Of a stretch of 64,000 nt of DNA, positions 41,663 to 50,962 are shown piece after piece. The notes under the pieces are model-generated. The model was given only the letters and a program-made list of their open reading frames with translations. It had not been told where the DNA came from and searched no databases. The stretch comes from CAWAYR01 sp050250875 (GTDB lineage Bacteria > Acidobacteriota > Vicinamibacteria > Vicinamibacterales > UBA2999), in NCBI GenBank assembly GCA_050250875.1, contig JBFWNV010000001.1, forward strand, positions 744,001 to 808,000, written 5' to 3'. The position numbers and the translations under genes are program-made. Position 1 is the stretch's first letter. Each line of letters opens with the position of its first letter.

Positions 41663-42283
41663 TCAGTCGCGACGCGGATCGAGCGCCTCGGCTTCGAGCG
41701 ACTCGAGCGCGAGCGCGTCCACCGGCAACGGCGGCGGAGCCAGGGCATTGCCGCTGGCGTCGTCGCCGGCGGCGAAGTACAGGGCGCCCGTGACCTCCAG
41801 CAGCGGCAGGGTGGACGGGTCGGCGGCGGCGACCCTCGGCTCGGTCGCACGCGGCCGGGCCCGCCGGCGCCCACTCGGCACCGCCGCGCTCGTCGCCACG
41901 GCCGCCAACACCATCGACGTGTCAGCGGGAGGCGCCGACGCGCCGGGCGATGCCGCGTCCGACGTGGCGTCGGCGGGCAGGACGGTCATGGCACCGGACA
42001 CGACCGCCGCGCCGGCGCCGCTGGGCCGGTGCCGCGGCGATGCCGCCTCGCGCAGCGGCAGCACCGCGGCCAGCACCAGCAGCGTAAGCGCCGCCGCCGG
42101 CACCCACAGCAGGGGCCCGGGGGCGATCGGCGGCGCGGCCAGCACGCGCGCGACGACCCGCGCGCCGGCGGTGTCGTCGATCGCCACGGCCAGCACGCGC
42201 TCCGCGGCGCGCTCGAGCGCGGCGTCGAACGCGGCGGCGTCGAGCCGGCCGACGGTGACGGAACGGCGCTGCCTCTCAGACAT
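41663..42283 (-). CDS. Single-pass membrane protein, candidate anti-sigma factor
   Basis: The 206-residue protein has a cytosolic N-terminal helix region (FDAALERAAERVLAVAI), one membrane helix at about residues 57-77 (PLLWVPAAALTLLVLAAVLPL) and an Ala/Pro-rich extracytoplasmic part. Its start overlaps the end of the ECF sigma-factor gene by 8 nt, the usual place for an anti-sigma factor. There is no zinc-binding ZAS motif, so the assignment rests on layout and topology only. It could also be a simple membrane protein of the regulon. Confidence 0.58.
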   Translation of the reverse strand: MSERQRRSVTVGRLDAAAFDAALERAAERVLAVAIDDTAGARVVARVLAAPPIAPGPLLWVPAAALTLLVLAAVLPLREAASPRHRPSGAGAAVVSGAMTVLPADATSDAASPGASAPPADTSMVLAAVATSAAVPSGRRRARPRATEPRVAAADPSTLPLLEVTGALYFAAGDDASGNALAPPPLPVDALALESLEAEALDPRRD

Positions 42284-42881
42284 CAGCCACCTCGTGGCCG
42301 AGCGCCGCGACCTTCGCCCGCAGAATCCGCCGCGCCTCGAAGACGCGCCACTTCACCGTGCCGACGGGCAGCCCGAGGCACGCGGCGATCTCGTCGTAGC
42401 GATGGTGTTGCGCCGTGGCCAGCAGGAACGGATCGCGCAGACGGGTCGGCAGCGAGCGAATCGCGATCGTCAGCGCGCGATCGAGTTCGCCGGCCATCGC
42501 CTCGCCTTCGGGTGTCGGCCCGGGCGCGACCGTGACGTCGATCTCGTCGCTGGCTGCGTCGCCGCTGACCAGGCGCGTCAGCCAGCGGCGCACCGAGCGC
42601 CGTCGATCGAGTGCCTTCCGCCACGTGATGCGCAGCAGCCACGACCGGAACGCATGCGGATCGGCGAGCTCACCGAGCCGCTGCCAGGCGGTGAGGCACG
42701 CTTCCTGGACGACGTCGTCGGCGTCGTCGGGTGCCGCCAGCGCGGCGGCGGCGACCCGTCGCGCCGACCGGACGTGCTGATCGACGAGGGTGCCGAAGGC
42801 ATGGGCGTCGCCGGCGCGGGCCAGCGTCACCAGCCGGGCGGTCTCCGATTCGACGGTCGCGGGCCCGGCGGCGTCGCTCAT
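42276..42881 (-). CDS. ECF-type RNA polymerase sigma factor
   Basis: The 201-residue protein has region 2 (AHAFGTLVDQHVRSARRVAA, DADDVVQEACLTAW, RSWLLRITWRKALD) and region 4 (LPTRLRDPFLLATAQH, YDEIAACLGLPVGTVKWRVF). It directs RNA polymerase to a specific set of promoters, probably in response to envelope conditions sensed by the membrane protein encoded next. The ATG at 42881 gives a normal ECF length; an in-frame ATG at 42953 adds 24 residues and lies 24 nt after a TATAAC box (42978-42983), so it cannot be excluded. Confidence 0.88.
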   Translation of the reverse strand: MSDAAGPATVESETARLVTLARAGDAHAFGTLVDQHVRSARRVAAAALAAPDDADDVVQEACLTAWQRLGELADPHAFRSWLLRITWRKALDRRRSVRRWLTRLVSGDAASDEIDVTVAPGPTPEGEAMAGELDRALTIAIRSLPTRLRDPFLLATAQHHRYDEIAACLGLPVGTVKWRVFEARRILRAKVAALGHEVADV

Positions 42882-43123
42882 GGCGGGCGCGCCGAGTCGC
42901 CGCAAGGTCAGCTCGGCCACGGTCACGACGGAGAGACGATGGCCTGCGGCCATGGGTTGGAGAACCTGCGATCGCCAGTTATACCCCCGCCTGATTCGAG
43001 GACAGGATCCCCCAGAAAGGACACCAACCCGTCCAAAATCCAGGGATTCTGGCGTAGCCTGTCCCGCGGGTCGGGCGGCCGGACGGGCACACCCCTTGCT
43101 TCATCCGGGCCGAGGAGTTGGCA

Positions 43124-44122
43124 ATGGAAATCAACAAGCTGGTCTTCGGCGGGCTCATCGTGGGGTGCCTGGCGGCCGCGGGCGGGGGGGCGTATCTCGC
43201 CACCCGTCACAACGCTCAGGATGCCCAGGGCACCGCGCAGGCCAGTCCGGCTGCCGCGGGTGTCGCCACCCCCGGCGCTGAGCCGGTGACCGCCTCGGAG
43301 GGCGTGGTGACGCCCGAACCGGCCCCCGCGGCACCGTCGGCAGCCCCGGCGGTTCCACGTCAGGAACGCGCCGCGGTTGCACCGCGCCCGGCCGCCCCGG
43401 CCCCAGCCCCGCGCCGAGAGGCACCCGCGCCGCGGCAGGCGGCCGTCCGGCCGGCGCCGCCGATCGAGCCAGCCCCGGCGCCGGCACCGGCCGGCGGCTC
43501 GATGTGGGAGACGCGTCCGGCGGTCGAGGCCGAGACTCCGGAACGGGCCGCGCCGGCGCCCGAGCCCGAGCCGGCGGCGCCGCCGGCCCCTGAGTTCGTC
43601 GAGCTGACGGTTCCGGCCGACGCGGTGATGGGGCTGCAGCTCGAAACCACCGTGTCGAGCGAACGGGCCAAGGTCGAGGACGCGGTCGAAGCCCGGGTCA
43701 CCCGCGACGTGCGGGTCGGCGGCCGTGTCGCCATCCCGGCCGGCTCGCTCGTGCACGGCACGGTGACCGATGTCGTCCGCGGCGGCAAGGTGCGCGAGCG
43801 GGCGCGGCTCAGCGTCCGCTTCCATACGGTGGTGATGGACAACGGCGACCGACTGGCGCTGCGCACCGACGCCATCACCCGCGAAGGCGCGTCCCCTGGC
43901 CGCGAGAGCGCCGCGAAGATCGGCGGCGCGGCGGTGGGCGGCGCGATTCTCGGCGCGATTCTCGGTGGCGGCAAGGGCGCGGCGATCGGCGCCGGCGTGG
44001 GCGCCGGCGGCGGCACCGCCGCGGTGATGGCCGGCGAGCGCAACACCGTCACGATTCCGGCCGGCTCCACGGTGAGCGTGCGGATCCAGCAGCCGGTCAC
44101 GGTCACGGTCGAGAAGGAATAG
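43124..44122 (+). CDS. Membrane-anchored glycine-zipper protein with Pro/Ala linker
   Basis: The 332-residue protein has an N-terminal membrane anchor (LVFGGLIVGCLAAAGGGAYLA) and about 130 residues of low-complexity Pro/Ala/Glu linker. A small beta domain follows (LTVPADAVMGLQLETTVSSE, VAIPAGSLVHGTVTDVVRGG, VVMDNGDRLALRTDAI). Then comes a glycine zipper (KIGGAAVGGAILGAILGG, GAAIGAGVGAGGGTAAVMAG) before a final TVTIPAGSTVSVRIQQPVTV. It is probably an envelope-spanning stability factor. ATG at 43124 is used after GAGGAG; the TTG at 43118 is rejected. Partner and function are unknown. Confidence 0.7.
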   Translation: MEINKLVFGGLIVGCLAAAGGGAYLATRHNAQDAQGTAQASPAAAGVATPGAEPVTASEGVVTPEPAPAAPSAAPAVPRQERAAVAPRPAAPAPAPRREAPAPRQAAVRPAPPIEPAPAPAPAGGSMWETRPAVEAETPERAAPAPEPEPAAPPAPEFVELTVPADAVMGLQLETTVSSERAKVEDAVEARVTRDVRVGGRVAIPAGSLVHGTVTDVVRGGKVRERARLSVRFHTVVMDNGDRLALRTDAITREGASPGRESAAKIGGAAVGGAILGAILGGGKGAAIGAGVGAGGGTAAVMAGERNTVTIPAGSTVSVRIQQPVTVTVEKE

Positions 44123-44170
44123 GCGTCCCGAGGGCATCGCGTAGAATCGGGATCTCCCAAGGAGATGTCC

Positions 44171-44692
44171 ATGCGCGGTGCCCTGTCGCTCTGTCTCGCT
44201 CTCGCCCTCGCGGTCCCGGCCTTCGCCCAGACCAAGGGGACCTATCCCGGCGTCACCAACTTCAGCCGCGTCGACGCCACCGTGGCCTGCGGCGGCGCCG
44301 CCGATCTCTCCACGCTCGACGCCCTGAAGAAGGACGGCTTCAAGGCGGTCATCAACCTGCGGATGGCCAGCGAGCCCGGCGCCAACGTCGAGCAGAACCA
44401 GGCCCGCGCCCGGGAACTGGGCCTCACCTACATCCACATCCCGTTCAGTGCCGGCAGCCCCGACCCGAAGGTGATCGACCAGTTCCTGGCCGCGATCGCC
44501 GACAAGTCGAACCAGCCGGTGTTCGTGCACTGCGCCTCGGCGCAGCGCGTCGGCTCGGTGTGGCTGGCCAAGCGCGTGCTGCAGGACAACTACAGCATCG
44601 AGAAGGCCACCGAAGAGGCGCGCGCCATCGGGCTCAGCAATCCGGGGCTCGAGAAGTTCGCGCTGCAGTACATCGCCGATCACAAGAAGTAG
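44171..44692 (+). CDS. Exported protein tyrosine phosphatase/BLH-like protein
   Basis: The 173-residue protein has a signal peptide (SLCLALALAVPAFAQ) and a phosphatase-like P-loop VFVHCASAQRVGSVW, with Cys121 and Arg126 in the CX4R form seen in the DUF442/beta-lactamase-hydrolase-like group. Upstream motifs VACGGAADLSTLDALKKDGF and AVINLRM support the fold. It may act on phosphoesters or persulfides in the periplasm; the substrate is unknown. AAGGAG lies 6 nt before the ATG at 44171, so the ATG at 44165 is rejected. A TAGAAT box at 44142-44147 is a plausible -10. Confidence 0.8.
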   Translation: MRGALSLCLALALAVPAFAQTKGTYPGVTNFSRVDATVACGGAADLSTLDALKKDGFKAVINLRMASEPGANVEQNQARARELGLTYIHIPFSAGSPDPKVIDQFLAAIADKSNQPVFVHCASAQRVGSVWLAKRVLQDNYSIEKATEEARAIGLSNPGLEKFALQYIADHKK

Positions 44693-44697
44693 CCCCG

Positions 44698-44724
44698 GGG
44701 CCCGGGACTCGGGTCCCGGGGCCC
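44698..44724 (+). terminator. Strong GC hairpin after the phosphatase-like gene
   Basis: GGGCCCGGGAC and GTCCCGGGGCCC pair over 11 bp with one bulged G and a 4-nt loop, 6 nt after the stop codon. It contains GGGACTC-type units like the repeat arms. No T-run follows. Confidence 0.45.
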
Positions 44725-44786
44725 GGACGTCGTGAGGCGCGCTTCCCCTCGTGCCCTTCGTGACCGTTTCACCAAGGAGAGAGCCG

Positions 44787-45377
44787 ATGAGGAAGAGCCT
44801 GATCGCGTCGCTGTTCGCGCTGACCGCCCTGGCCGCTCCAGCGGCGGCGGGCGCCGACGTCCTGCTGACCCCGTACGCGGGTCTGACCTTCGGCAGCAAG
44901 ACCGGCGACGACGACGTGGGCGCCGCGCTCGACCTCGACAGCCGCTGGGTGCTGGGCGGGTCGATGGCCATCATCGGCGCCAGCGGCCTCGGCTTCGAGG
45001 TCGATCTCGGCTTCATCCCCGACTTCTTCGCGCCGAAGGATCTCGACATCGACATCCTCGGCACGAACAACGTCACCACGTTCATGGGGAACGTGATGTT
45101 CGTCGGCACCACCGGCGGCATGCGGCCCTACGTGACCGGCGGCGCCGGGCTGATCCGCAGCCAGCTCGGCGACTTCGGCGAGCTGTTCGACGCCACCGAG
45201 TCGAGTCTCGGCGTCAACGTCGGCGGCGGCCTGATTCTCGGCTCGGGTCGAATCTCCCTGCGCGGCGACGTGCGCTACTTCCGCAACGTCTCGGAGTCGG
45301 ACGACCCGCTCATCGAGGAAGCGCTCAAGAACCAGCGGTTCTGGCGCGGCACGGTGGGGGTTTCTTTCGGGTTCTAG
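44787..45377 (+). CDS. Outer membrane beta-barrel protein
   Basis: The 196-residue protein has a signal peptide (MRKSLIASLFALTALAAPAAAGA) and alternating beta strands: VLLTPYAGLTFGSKTG, SRWVLGGSMAIIG, LGFEVDLGFIPDFF and MRPYVTGGAGLIRS. It ends RGTVGVSFGF, with the C-terminal Phe recognised by the BAM complex. About eight strands are expected, as in small OmpA/OmpX-like barrels. AAGGAGAGAG precedes the ATG at 44787. Function is unknown. Confidence 0.8.
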   Translation: MRKSLIASLFALTALAAPAAAGADVLLTPYAGLTFGSKTGDDDVGAALDLDSRWVLGGSMAIIGASGLGFEVDLGFIPDFFAPKDLDIDILGTNNVTTFMGNVMFVGTTGGMRPYVTGGAGLIRSQLGDFGELFDATESSLGVNVGGGLILGSGRISLRGDVRYFRNVSESDDPLIEEALKNQRFWRGTVGVSFGF

Positions 45378-45520
45378 GGGCTGGGGACTGGGGACTGGGG
45401 CGCGTCGTCGTCCGGCTGTCGAAAGACCCGTGTGTCGAGCCCGTCACGCAGTCGTGTTCTTGACGAGCCCTGGCCCCCAGCACCCAGTCCCCAGCCCCCC
45501 GTAAGCCGCCAGCCCCCAGC
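45377..45520. repeat. Heptad-armed intergenic repeat element D
   Basis: The left arm (45377-45400) is GGGGCTG/GGGGACT units and the right arm (45469-45500, with a further piece at 45508-45520) is the inverted CAGCCCC/CAGTCCC type. The core of about 68 nt holds GTCGAGCCCGTCACGCAGTC. It occupies the first half of the spacer before metK and ends 10 nt before the metK -35 box. Confidence 0.7.
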
Positions 45521-45529
45521 CGCTGATTG

Positions 45530-45559
45530 TTGACACGCTCCGCCCGCGCCAGCGATACT
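45530..45559 (+). promoter_or_regulatory. metK promoter (TTGACA, 18 nt, GATACT)
   Basis: A perfect -35 TTGACA (45530-45535) is followed after 18 nt by GATACT (45554-45559). The start of transcription should be near 45566, giving an unusually long leader of about 128 nt compared with the leaderless genes around it. Confidence 0.65.
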
Positions 45560-45565
45560 GAACGG

Positions 45566-45693
45566 TCGTCTGGCGCGGCGATTTCCCGACTTGATGGGCC
45601 GCGCCCCGGATTGGCAGACCACCGCCGGCCGGCAGGTTCTATCTAAGTCGCGGACGGCCCGCGACCCAGCGGGCCTTTTTCTTTTGGAGCGTT
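45566..45693 (+). ncRNA. Structured metK leader, candidate SAM-responsive attenuator
   Basis: Stem P1 is a perfect 8 bp (GGCGCGGC 45572-45579 with GCCGCGCC 45598-45605). Its loop begins GATTT and contains CGACTT (45587-45592), which pairs with AAGTCG (45645-45650), giving an H-type pseudoknot like SAM-II-class riboswitches. GGGCCG (45596-45601), overlapping P1, can instead pair with CGGCCC (45655-45660), the 5-prime side of the terminator. So folding of P1 would free the terminator. Position before metK makes SAM the expected ligand; that is inference. The conserved core of known classes was not matched in full. Confidence 0.55.
45656..45685 (+). terminator. Intrinsic terminator in the metK leader
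   Basis: GGCCCGC (45656-45662), loop GACCCA, GCGGGCC (45669-45675), then TTTTTCTTTT. The T-run is followed immediately by the metK ribosome binding site GGAG (45686-45689), so it must be a conditional terminator for metK to be expressed. Confidence 0.8.
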
Positions 45694-46857
45694 ATGACCG
45701 ACCGATACATCTTCTCGTCGGAGTCCGTCGGCGAGGGTCACCCCGACAAGGTCGCCGACACGATCTCCGATGCCGTGCTGGACGCCTGTCTCGCCCAGGA
45801 CCGGTTCAGCCGCGTCGCCTGCGAGACGTTCGTCAAGTCGAACGTCGTCGTGATCGGCGGCGAGATCACGACCAAGGCCAGACTCGACTTCGAGAGAATC
45901 GCGCGGACGGCGATCCGCGACATCGGCTACGTCAACGACGACGACGTCTTCCACGCCGACAAGGTGTTCATCAACCTGCTGGTCACCCAGCAGTCACCCG
46001 ACATCGCCCAGGGCGTCGACGCCCGCAAGGCCAAGGGCAAGAAGACCGCCAAGCAGGGCGCCGGCGACCAGGGCCTGATGTTCGGCTACGCCAGCAACGA
46101 GACGCCCGAGTTGATGCCGGCGCCGATCATGTTCGCGCACCGCCTGGGCCGCGAGTTGACGCGCATCCGCAAGAGCGGTGCCGTGGCGTGGCTGCGGCCG
46201 GACGCCAAGTCGCAGGTGTCGGTGATCTACGAGGGCGGCAGACCGGTCGGCATCTCGAACGTCGTCATCTCCACGCAGCACGCCGCCGACGTGGCGCACG
46301 CCGAGATCGAAAAGTTCTGCATCGAGCACGTCATCCGCAAGGTGCTGCCGAAGCGCCTGCTCTCGGCCAGGACCGAGTTCCTGATCAACCCGACCGGCCG
46401 CTTCGTCGTCGGCGGACCGCAGGGCGACACCGGCCTCACCGGCCGCAAGATCATCGTCGACAGCTACGGCGGCATGGGCCGGCACGGCGGCGGCGCCTTC
46501 TCGGGCAAGGACGCCACCAAGGTGGATCGCAGCGCCGCCTACATGGGCCGCTGGGTGGCGAAGAACGTCGTCGCCGCCGGACTCGCCGAGCGCTGCGAAC
46601 TGCAGTTCGCCTATGCCATCGGCCACCCGGATCCGGTGAGCGTGCACATCGACACGTTCGGCACCGGCACGGTGCCGAACGCGAAGATCCTGCGCGCCAT
46701 CAACCGCGTGTTCAGCTTCCAGCCGGCCGACATCATCGACCAGCTGAACCTGCGCCGGCCGATCTACTCCCAGACCACCAACTATGGCCACTTCGGCAAG
46801 AAGGGCATGACCTGGGAAGCAACCGACAAGGTCAAGGCGCTGCAGAAAGCACTCTGA
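45694..46857 (+). CDS. metK: S-adenosylmethionine synthetase
   Basis: The 387-residue protein has full length and all hallmark motifs: FSSESVGEGHPDKVADTISD at the N-terminus, GAGDQGLMFGYA (ATP site), FVVGGPQGDTGLTGRKIIVD and GGGAFSGKDATKVDRSAAY. It makes S-adenosylmethionine from methionine and ATP in the cytosol as a homotetramer. GGAG sits 4 nt before the ATG, directly behind the leader terminator, so transcription attenuation is the likely control. It converges with the macrodomain gene. The assignment is firm. Confidence 0.98.
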   Translation: MTDRYIFSSESVGEGHPDKVADTISDAVLDACLAQDRFSRVACETFVKSNVVVIGGEITTKARLDFERIARTAIRDIGYVNDDDVFHADKVFINLLVTQQSPDIAQGVDARKAKGKKTAKQGAGDQGLMFGYASNETPELMPAPIMFAHRLGRELTRIRKSGAVAWLRPDAKSQVSVIYEGGRPVGISNVVISTQHAADVAHAEIEKFCIEHVIRKVLPKRLLSARTEFLINPTGRFVVGGPQGDTGLTGRKIIVDSYGGMGRHGGGAFSGKDATKVDRSAAYMGRWVAKNVVAAGLAERCELQFAYAIGHPDPVSVHIDTFGTGTVPNAKILRAINRVFSFQPADIIDQLNLRRPIYSQTTNYGHFGKKGMTWEATDKVKALQKAL

Positions 46858-46862
46858 CGGGG

Positions 46863-46881
46863 CGGCGCGCTCAGCGCGCCG
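46863..46881. terminator. Bidirectional hairpin between metK and the macrodomain gene
   Basis: CGGCGCGC and GCGCGCCG form an 8-bp stem with loop TCA, which on the minus strand is the TGA stop of the macrodomain gene. It lies 5 nt after the metK stop. Confidence 0.5.
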
Positions 46882-47377
46882 TCGTCGCCGCCAGCGGTTC
46901 CTCGGCGGCCCGTCCGGGCCGGTAGGTCGCATAGACGATCACCGGGATGTCCAGAGCGCCGAGGCGTTCCTCGACGATCGGCACCACGTCCTCCCACGGC
47001 AAGCCGCCCACCCCGGTCGCCAGCCGCGGCAAGGCGATCGAGGTGAAGCGCTCCGCCGTCGCCATCTTCGCCAGGTGGCGCAGCGATTCGCGGACGTAGG
47101 GCAGCGTCGCCCGCTCGGGACGGCCGCCGCGGCCGGGCGAGGCCCCCTGTGTGAGCAACTGCACGATCCGGACGCCGTCGGTGCCGCCCCACAGCCACGC
47201 GCCACCCGGCGCGGCATGGGTCTGCGTGCACCAATGGTGGAAGTCCTTCTGCAGCGCCGGGAAGCGCTCCCGCAACGCCAGCGCCAACCCCTGCGTCATC
47301 GGATCGTTCGGCGCCACGCCGTGCGCCAGCACCTGGGCATGGGAGAGCAGGATGTCGCCAGAGACGTAGTGAATCAC
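46871..47377 (-). CDS. Macrodomain (ADP-ribose-binding) protein
   Basis: The 168-residue protein resembles a macrodomain: IHYVSGDILLSHAQVLAHGVAPNDPM at the N-terminus, and IALPRLATGVGGLPWEDVVPIVEE, the phosphate-binding loop, near residue 118-141. Such proteins bind ADP-ribose or hydrolyse it from proteins or RNA. The long loop with HWCTQTH and GGTDGVRIVQLL places it with YfiL/Poa1p-like stand-alone macrodomains. AAGGAG precedes the GTG start. It is 18 nt behind the zinc-finger gene and likely co-transcribed. Confidence 0.82.
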   Translation of the reverse strand: MIHYVSGDILLSHAQVLAHGVAPNDPMTQGLALALRERFPALQKDFHHWCTQTHAAPGGAWLWGGTDGVRIVQLLTQGASPGRGGRPERATLPYVRESLRHLAKMATAERFTSIALPRLATGVGGLPWEDVVPIVEERLGALDIPVIVYATYRPGRAAEEPLAATTAR

Positions 47378-47395
47378 GACGGACTCCTTCCGCGG

Positions 47396-47710
47396 TCAGA
47401 GACCGGCGCAGGCCACGCAGGTGGTGGCGCTGGGCATCGCCGCCAGACGGGCCGGCGTGATCGGACGGCCGCACCGAGCGCAGCGTCCGTAGCTGCCCGC
47501 GTCGAACCGGGCGATGGCATCGCGCAACTGCGCGACCTCGGCACGGGTCGCCTCGTCGAGGCGCTCGAGCACGTCGTCGTTCTCGACCTCGACGGCCCGC
47601 TCCGACCAGTCGGGGTGCCCGGGACGGCGCAGGTCGCCGGTAATGGCATCCGCACGTTTGAGCAGCACGTCGAGCCGGTGTTGCAGATCCGCCCGCACTG
47701 AGGTGGACAT
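47396..47710 (-). CDS. DksA/TraR-type C4 zinc-finger protein
   Basis: The 104-residue protein has an N-terminal coiled coil and a C-terminal four-cysteine zinc finger (CARCGRPITPARLAAMPSAT followed by CVAC). The acidic tip residues VENDDVLERLDEA correspond to the coiled-coil tip that enters the RNA polymerase secondary channel in DksA. It could modulate transcription initiation with ppGpp. It is shorter than E. coli DksA (151 residues), closer to TraR/YbiI size. It is first in a pair with the macrodomain gene. Confidence 0.85.
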   Translation of the reverse strand: MSTSVRADLQHRLDVLLKRADAITGDLRRPGHPDWSERAVEVENDDVLERLDEATRAEVAQLRDAIARFDAGSYGRCARCGRPITPARLAAMPSATTCVACAGL

Positions 47711-47880
47711 TTACAGACTCCCGCAGCGGGAGGATCAAGAAGGATGCCGGGCCGACCGCCGCACGTTCAGGCGCGATTCCGCGCGCGCGCCCGAACTCGC
47801 CTGGCTGAGCCCGCGGATTCCCCGGCCGCGCAGCGGGATCCTCCCCGCGAGGTGCGCCGGTCGGCCGCGGCGGCCATGGC

Positions 47881-48588
47881 TCAGTTCAGCCGGAACCGCA
47901 CCGTGACCGTCATGATCACCGCGACCGGTTCCCCGTTCAGGCGGGTCGGCGTGTAGCGCCACTGGCGGACCGCCTGCAGCGCCGCCTCCGCCAGCAGCGG
48001 CTGGGCGCGCAGCACGCGGGCCTCCACGACGTCGCCGTCGGTGCCAATCGTCGCTTCGATGACCACGACGCCTTGAACGCGCGCGGCCTGGGCGATTGCC
48101 GGATAGAGCGGCGCGACGTCGTGCACCTTGGCGGGCGGCGTGAGGCCGGCGCTGATGCGGACGGGCGCGGGCGGCGGCGCCGCGCGCGGCGGCGGCGGCG
48201 GTGCCAGCACGTGGAGTCCGTGCTCGATGCCGCCGACGAAGCCGGGCCCGGCGTCGACGGCCACGCTCGTGTCGGTCTGCCAGTCGGGTTCCTCGGTGAC
48301 ACCGCTCGGCGCGTCGAGCGGCGCCGCGTGGGGGTTGGCCGGCGCGACGGCGCCGGCCGGCGGCGCGAGGCGTTTGAGCGGCGGGGCCGGCGGCACCACG
48401 GGCGTGATCATCGACACCGAGAGCGGCGCATGGAGCGCGGGCAACGCATCGCTGGCGACCAGCGGCACGACGATCACCGTGGCGACCACGACGACGTGCG
48501 CGGCAAGTGACAGCGGGACGGTGAGACGCGAGCGTCCGCCGACGCCGTCGAATGGACGCGTCACCGGACCGAACAGATCGCGAGGCAT
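47881..48588 (-). CDS. TonB-family energy transducer
   Basis: The 235-residue protein has one N-terminal membrane helix (VPLSLAAHVVVVATVIVVPLV), a Pro/Ala-rich periplasmic spacer, and a C-terminal TonB domain with PLYPAIAQAARVQGVVVIEATI, AVRQWRYTPTRLNGEPVAV and a final VRFRLN. It should link the proton-motive-force complex ExbBD, not seen here, to outer-membrane receptors such as the Oar-like one in this window. The ATG at 48588 follows AGGAGG. Residues are those of the acidobacterial TonB type with the PxxY motif reading PLYP. Confidence 0.87.
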   Translation of the reverse strand: MPRDLFGPVTRPFDGVGGRSRLTVPLSLAAHVVVVATVIVVPLVASDALPALHAPLSVSMITPVVPPAPPLKRLAPPAGAVAPANPHAAPLDAPSGVTEEPDWQTDTSVAVDAGPGFVGGIEHGLHVLAPPPPPRAAPPPAPVRISAGLTPPAKVHDVAPLYPAIAQAARVQGVVVIEATIGTDGDVVEARVLRAQPLLAEAALQAVRQWRYTPTRLNGEPVAVIMTVTVRFRLN

Positions 48589-48726
48589 GGGCGTTCCTCC
48601 TCATGCACACCGCGGTGCGCGCGATCGCGCGCCCGTGCGCTGGCGAAGGACGACGGCTCGGATCCGATCGCTGTCGTCGTTGGTAGAGACTTGGACACCG
48701 CGCGATGCGCAGGGTTCCGCGCGGTC

Positions 48727-48880
48727 GCTCGGGGCTCGGGGCTCGGGGCTCGGGGCTCGGGGCTCGGGGCTCGGGGAAGAGCCTGCCGGAGCCAACTCGC
48801 GACGATCGTCGTTACGACGGTTCGGGCGTGAGTTCCGTGAGGCGTGTACCCCGAGACCCGAACCCCGAGTCCCGAGCCCC
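48727..48880. repeat. Heptad-armed intergenic repeat element E
   Basis: The left arm (48727-48776) is six perfect tandem GGGGCTC units plus ends; the right arm (48850-48880) is inverted and more degenerate. The core (48777-48849) contains CGGGCGTGAGTTCCGTG, shared with element B apart from one base. It sits in the 294-nt spacer between the TonB gene and a small exported-protein gene, in which nothing else was seen. Confidence 0.78.
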
Positions 48881-48882
48881 TT

Positions 48883-49233
48883 TCACTTCAAGAGCCCCAT
48901 GCTCGTGACGTTGATGACCTGGCGGCCGTCCTTCTCGGTGACCTGGCCCTTGGCCTCGACGCGCCTGGCGACGAAGTCGAGCAGCTTGGCGTTGTTGTTG
49001 GCGGTGTAGTCGCCCTCGATGACGTAGACGGCGTCGTCGGCCAGGATCGCCATCGGGTGGCCCTTGCGCGCGCACGCCGTCGCGCAGGCGCCGTGCGCTT
49101 CGCCGCGACCGCCGGCGCCCTTCTCGAGATGGCAGGCGAGATCCACGACCTCGCCGCGGACGCTCGGAACCTGCGCCGCCGCCGGGAGCAGGAGCAGACC
49201 AAGGGCCAGGACCGACGACAGCGCACCGCTCAT
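48883..49233 (-). CDS. Small exported protein of unknown function
   Basis: The 116-residue protein has a signal peptide (LSSVLALGLLLLPAAAQ) followed by VRGEVVDLACHLEKG and a second cysteine cluster GACATACARKGHPMAIL, then DYTANNNAKLLDFVARRVEAK and a short beta C-terminus. The layout resembles exported OB-fold-like proteins of about 100 residues common in Acidobacteria, with cysteines that could bind a metal or form disulfides. I know of no assigned role. The ATG at 49233 is chosen so that the signal peptide is N-terminal; a start at 49347 is unlikely. Confidence 0.68.
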   Translation of the reverse strand: MSGALSSVLALGLLLLPAAAQVPSVRGEVVDLACHLEKGAGGRGEAHGACATACARKGHPMAILADDAVYVIEGDYTANNNAKLLDFVARRVEAKGQVTEKDGRQVINVTSMGLLK

Positions 49234-49373
49234 GACAGACTCCACGGCGGCCCGCAGCAGCGTCCGCCTGCTTCCGTTGTAGACCGGCGGCAACGCGCGG
49301 TCAAGCGCGCCGGCCCGCCCGCATTGCGTGTAGACTCGCGGGCACAATCCGGTTCCGTCCAGGAGTTCGACGC

Positions 49374-50948
<1,575 letters not shown>

Positions 50949-50962
50949 GCGTCGCGACGCGG

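Noticed and set aside
44165..44170. ATG at 44165 as start of the phosphatase-like gene
   Set aside because: It abuts the AAGGAG Shine-Dalgarno sequence with no spacing; the ATG at 44171 has a proper 6-nt gap.
47711..47880. A gene in the 170-nt spacer between the zinc-finger and TonB genes
   Set aside because: The short plus-strand frame here is Arg/Pro-rich without a start signal. The spacer does hold GGGAGGATC and its inverse GATCCTCCC about 110 nt apart, but this is too weak to call.
48727..48776. CRISPR-like tandem repeats
   Set aside because: The repeat unit is only 7 nt with no spacers and there are no cas genes; it is the arm of a heptad element.
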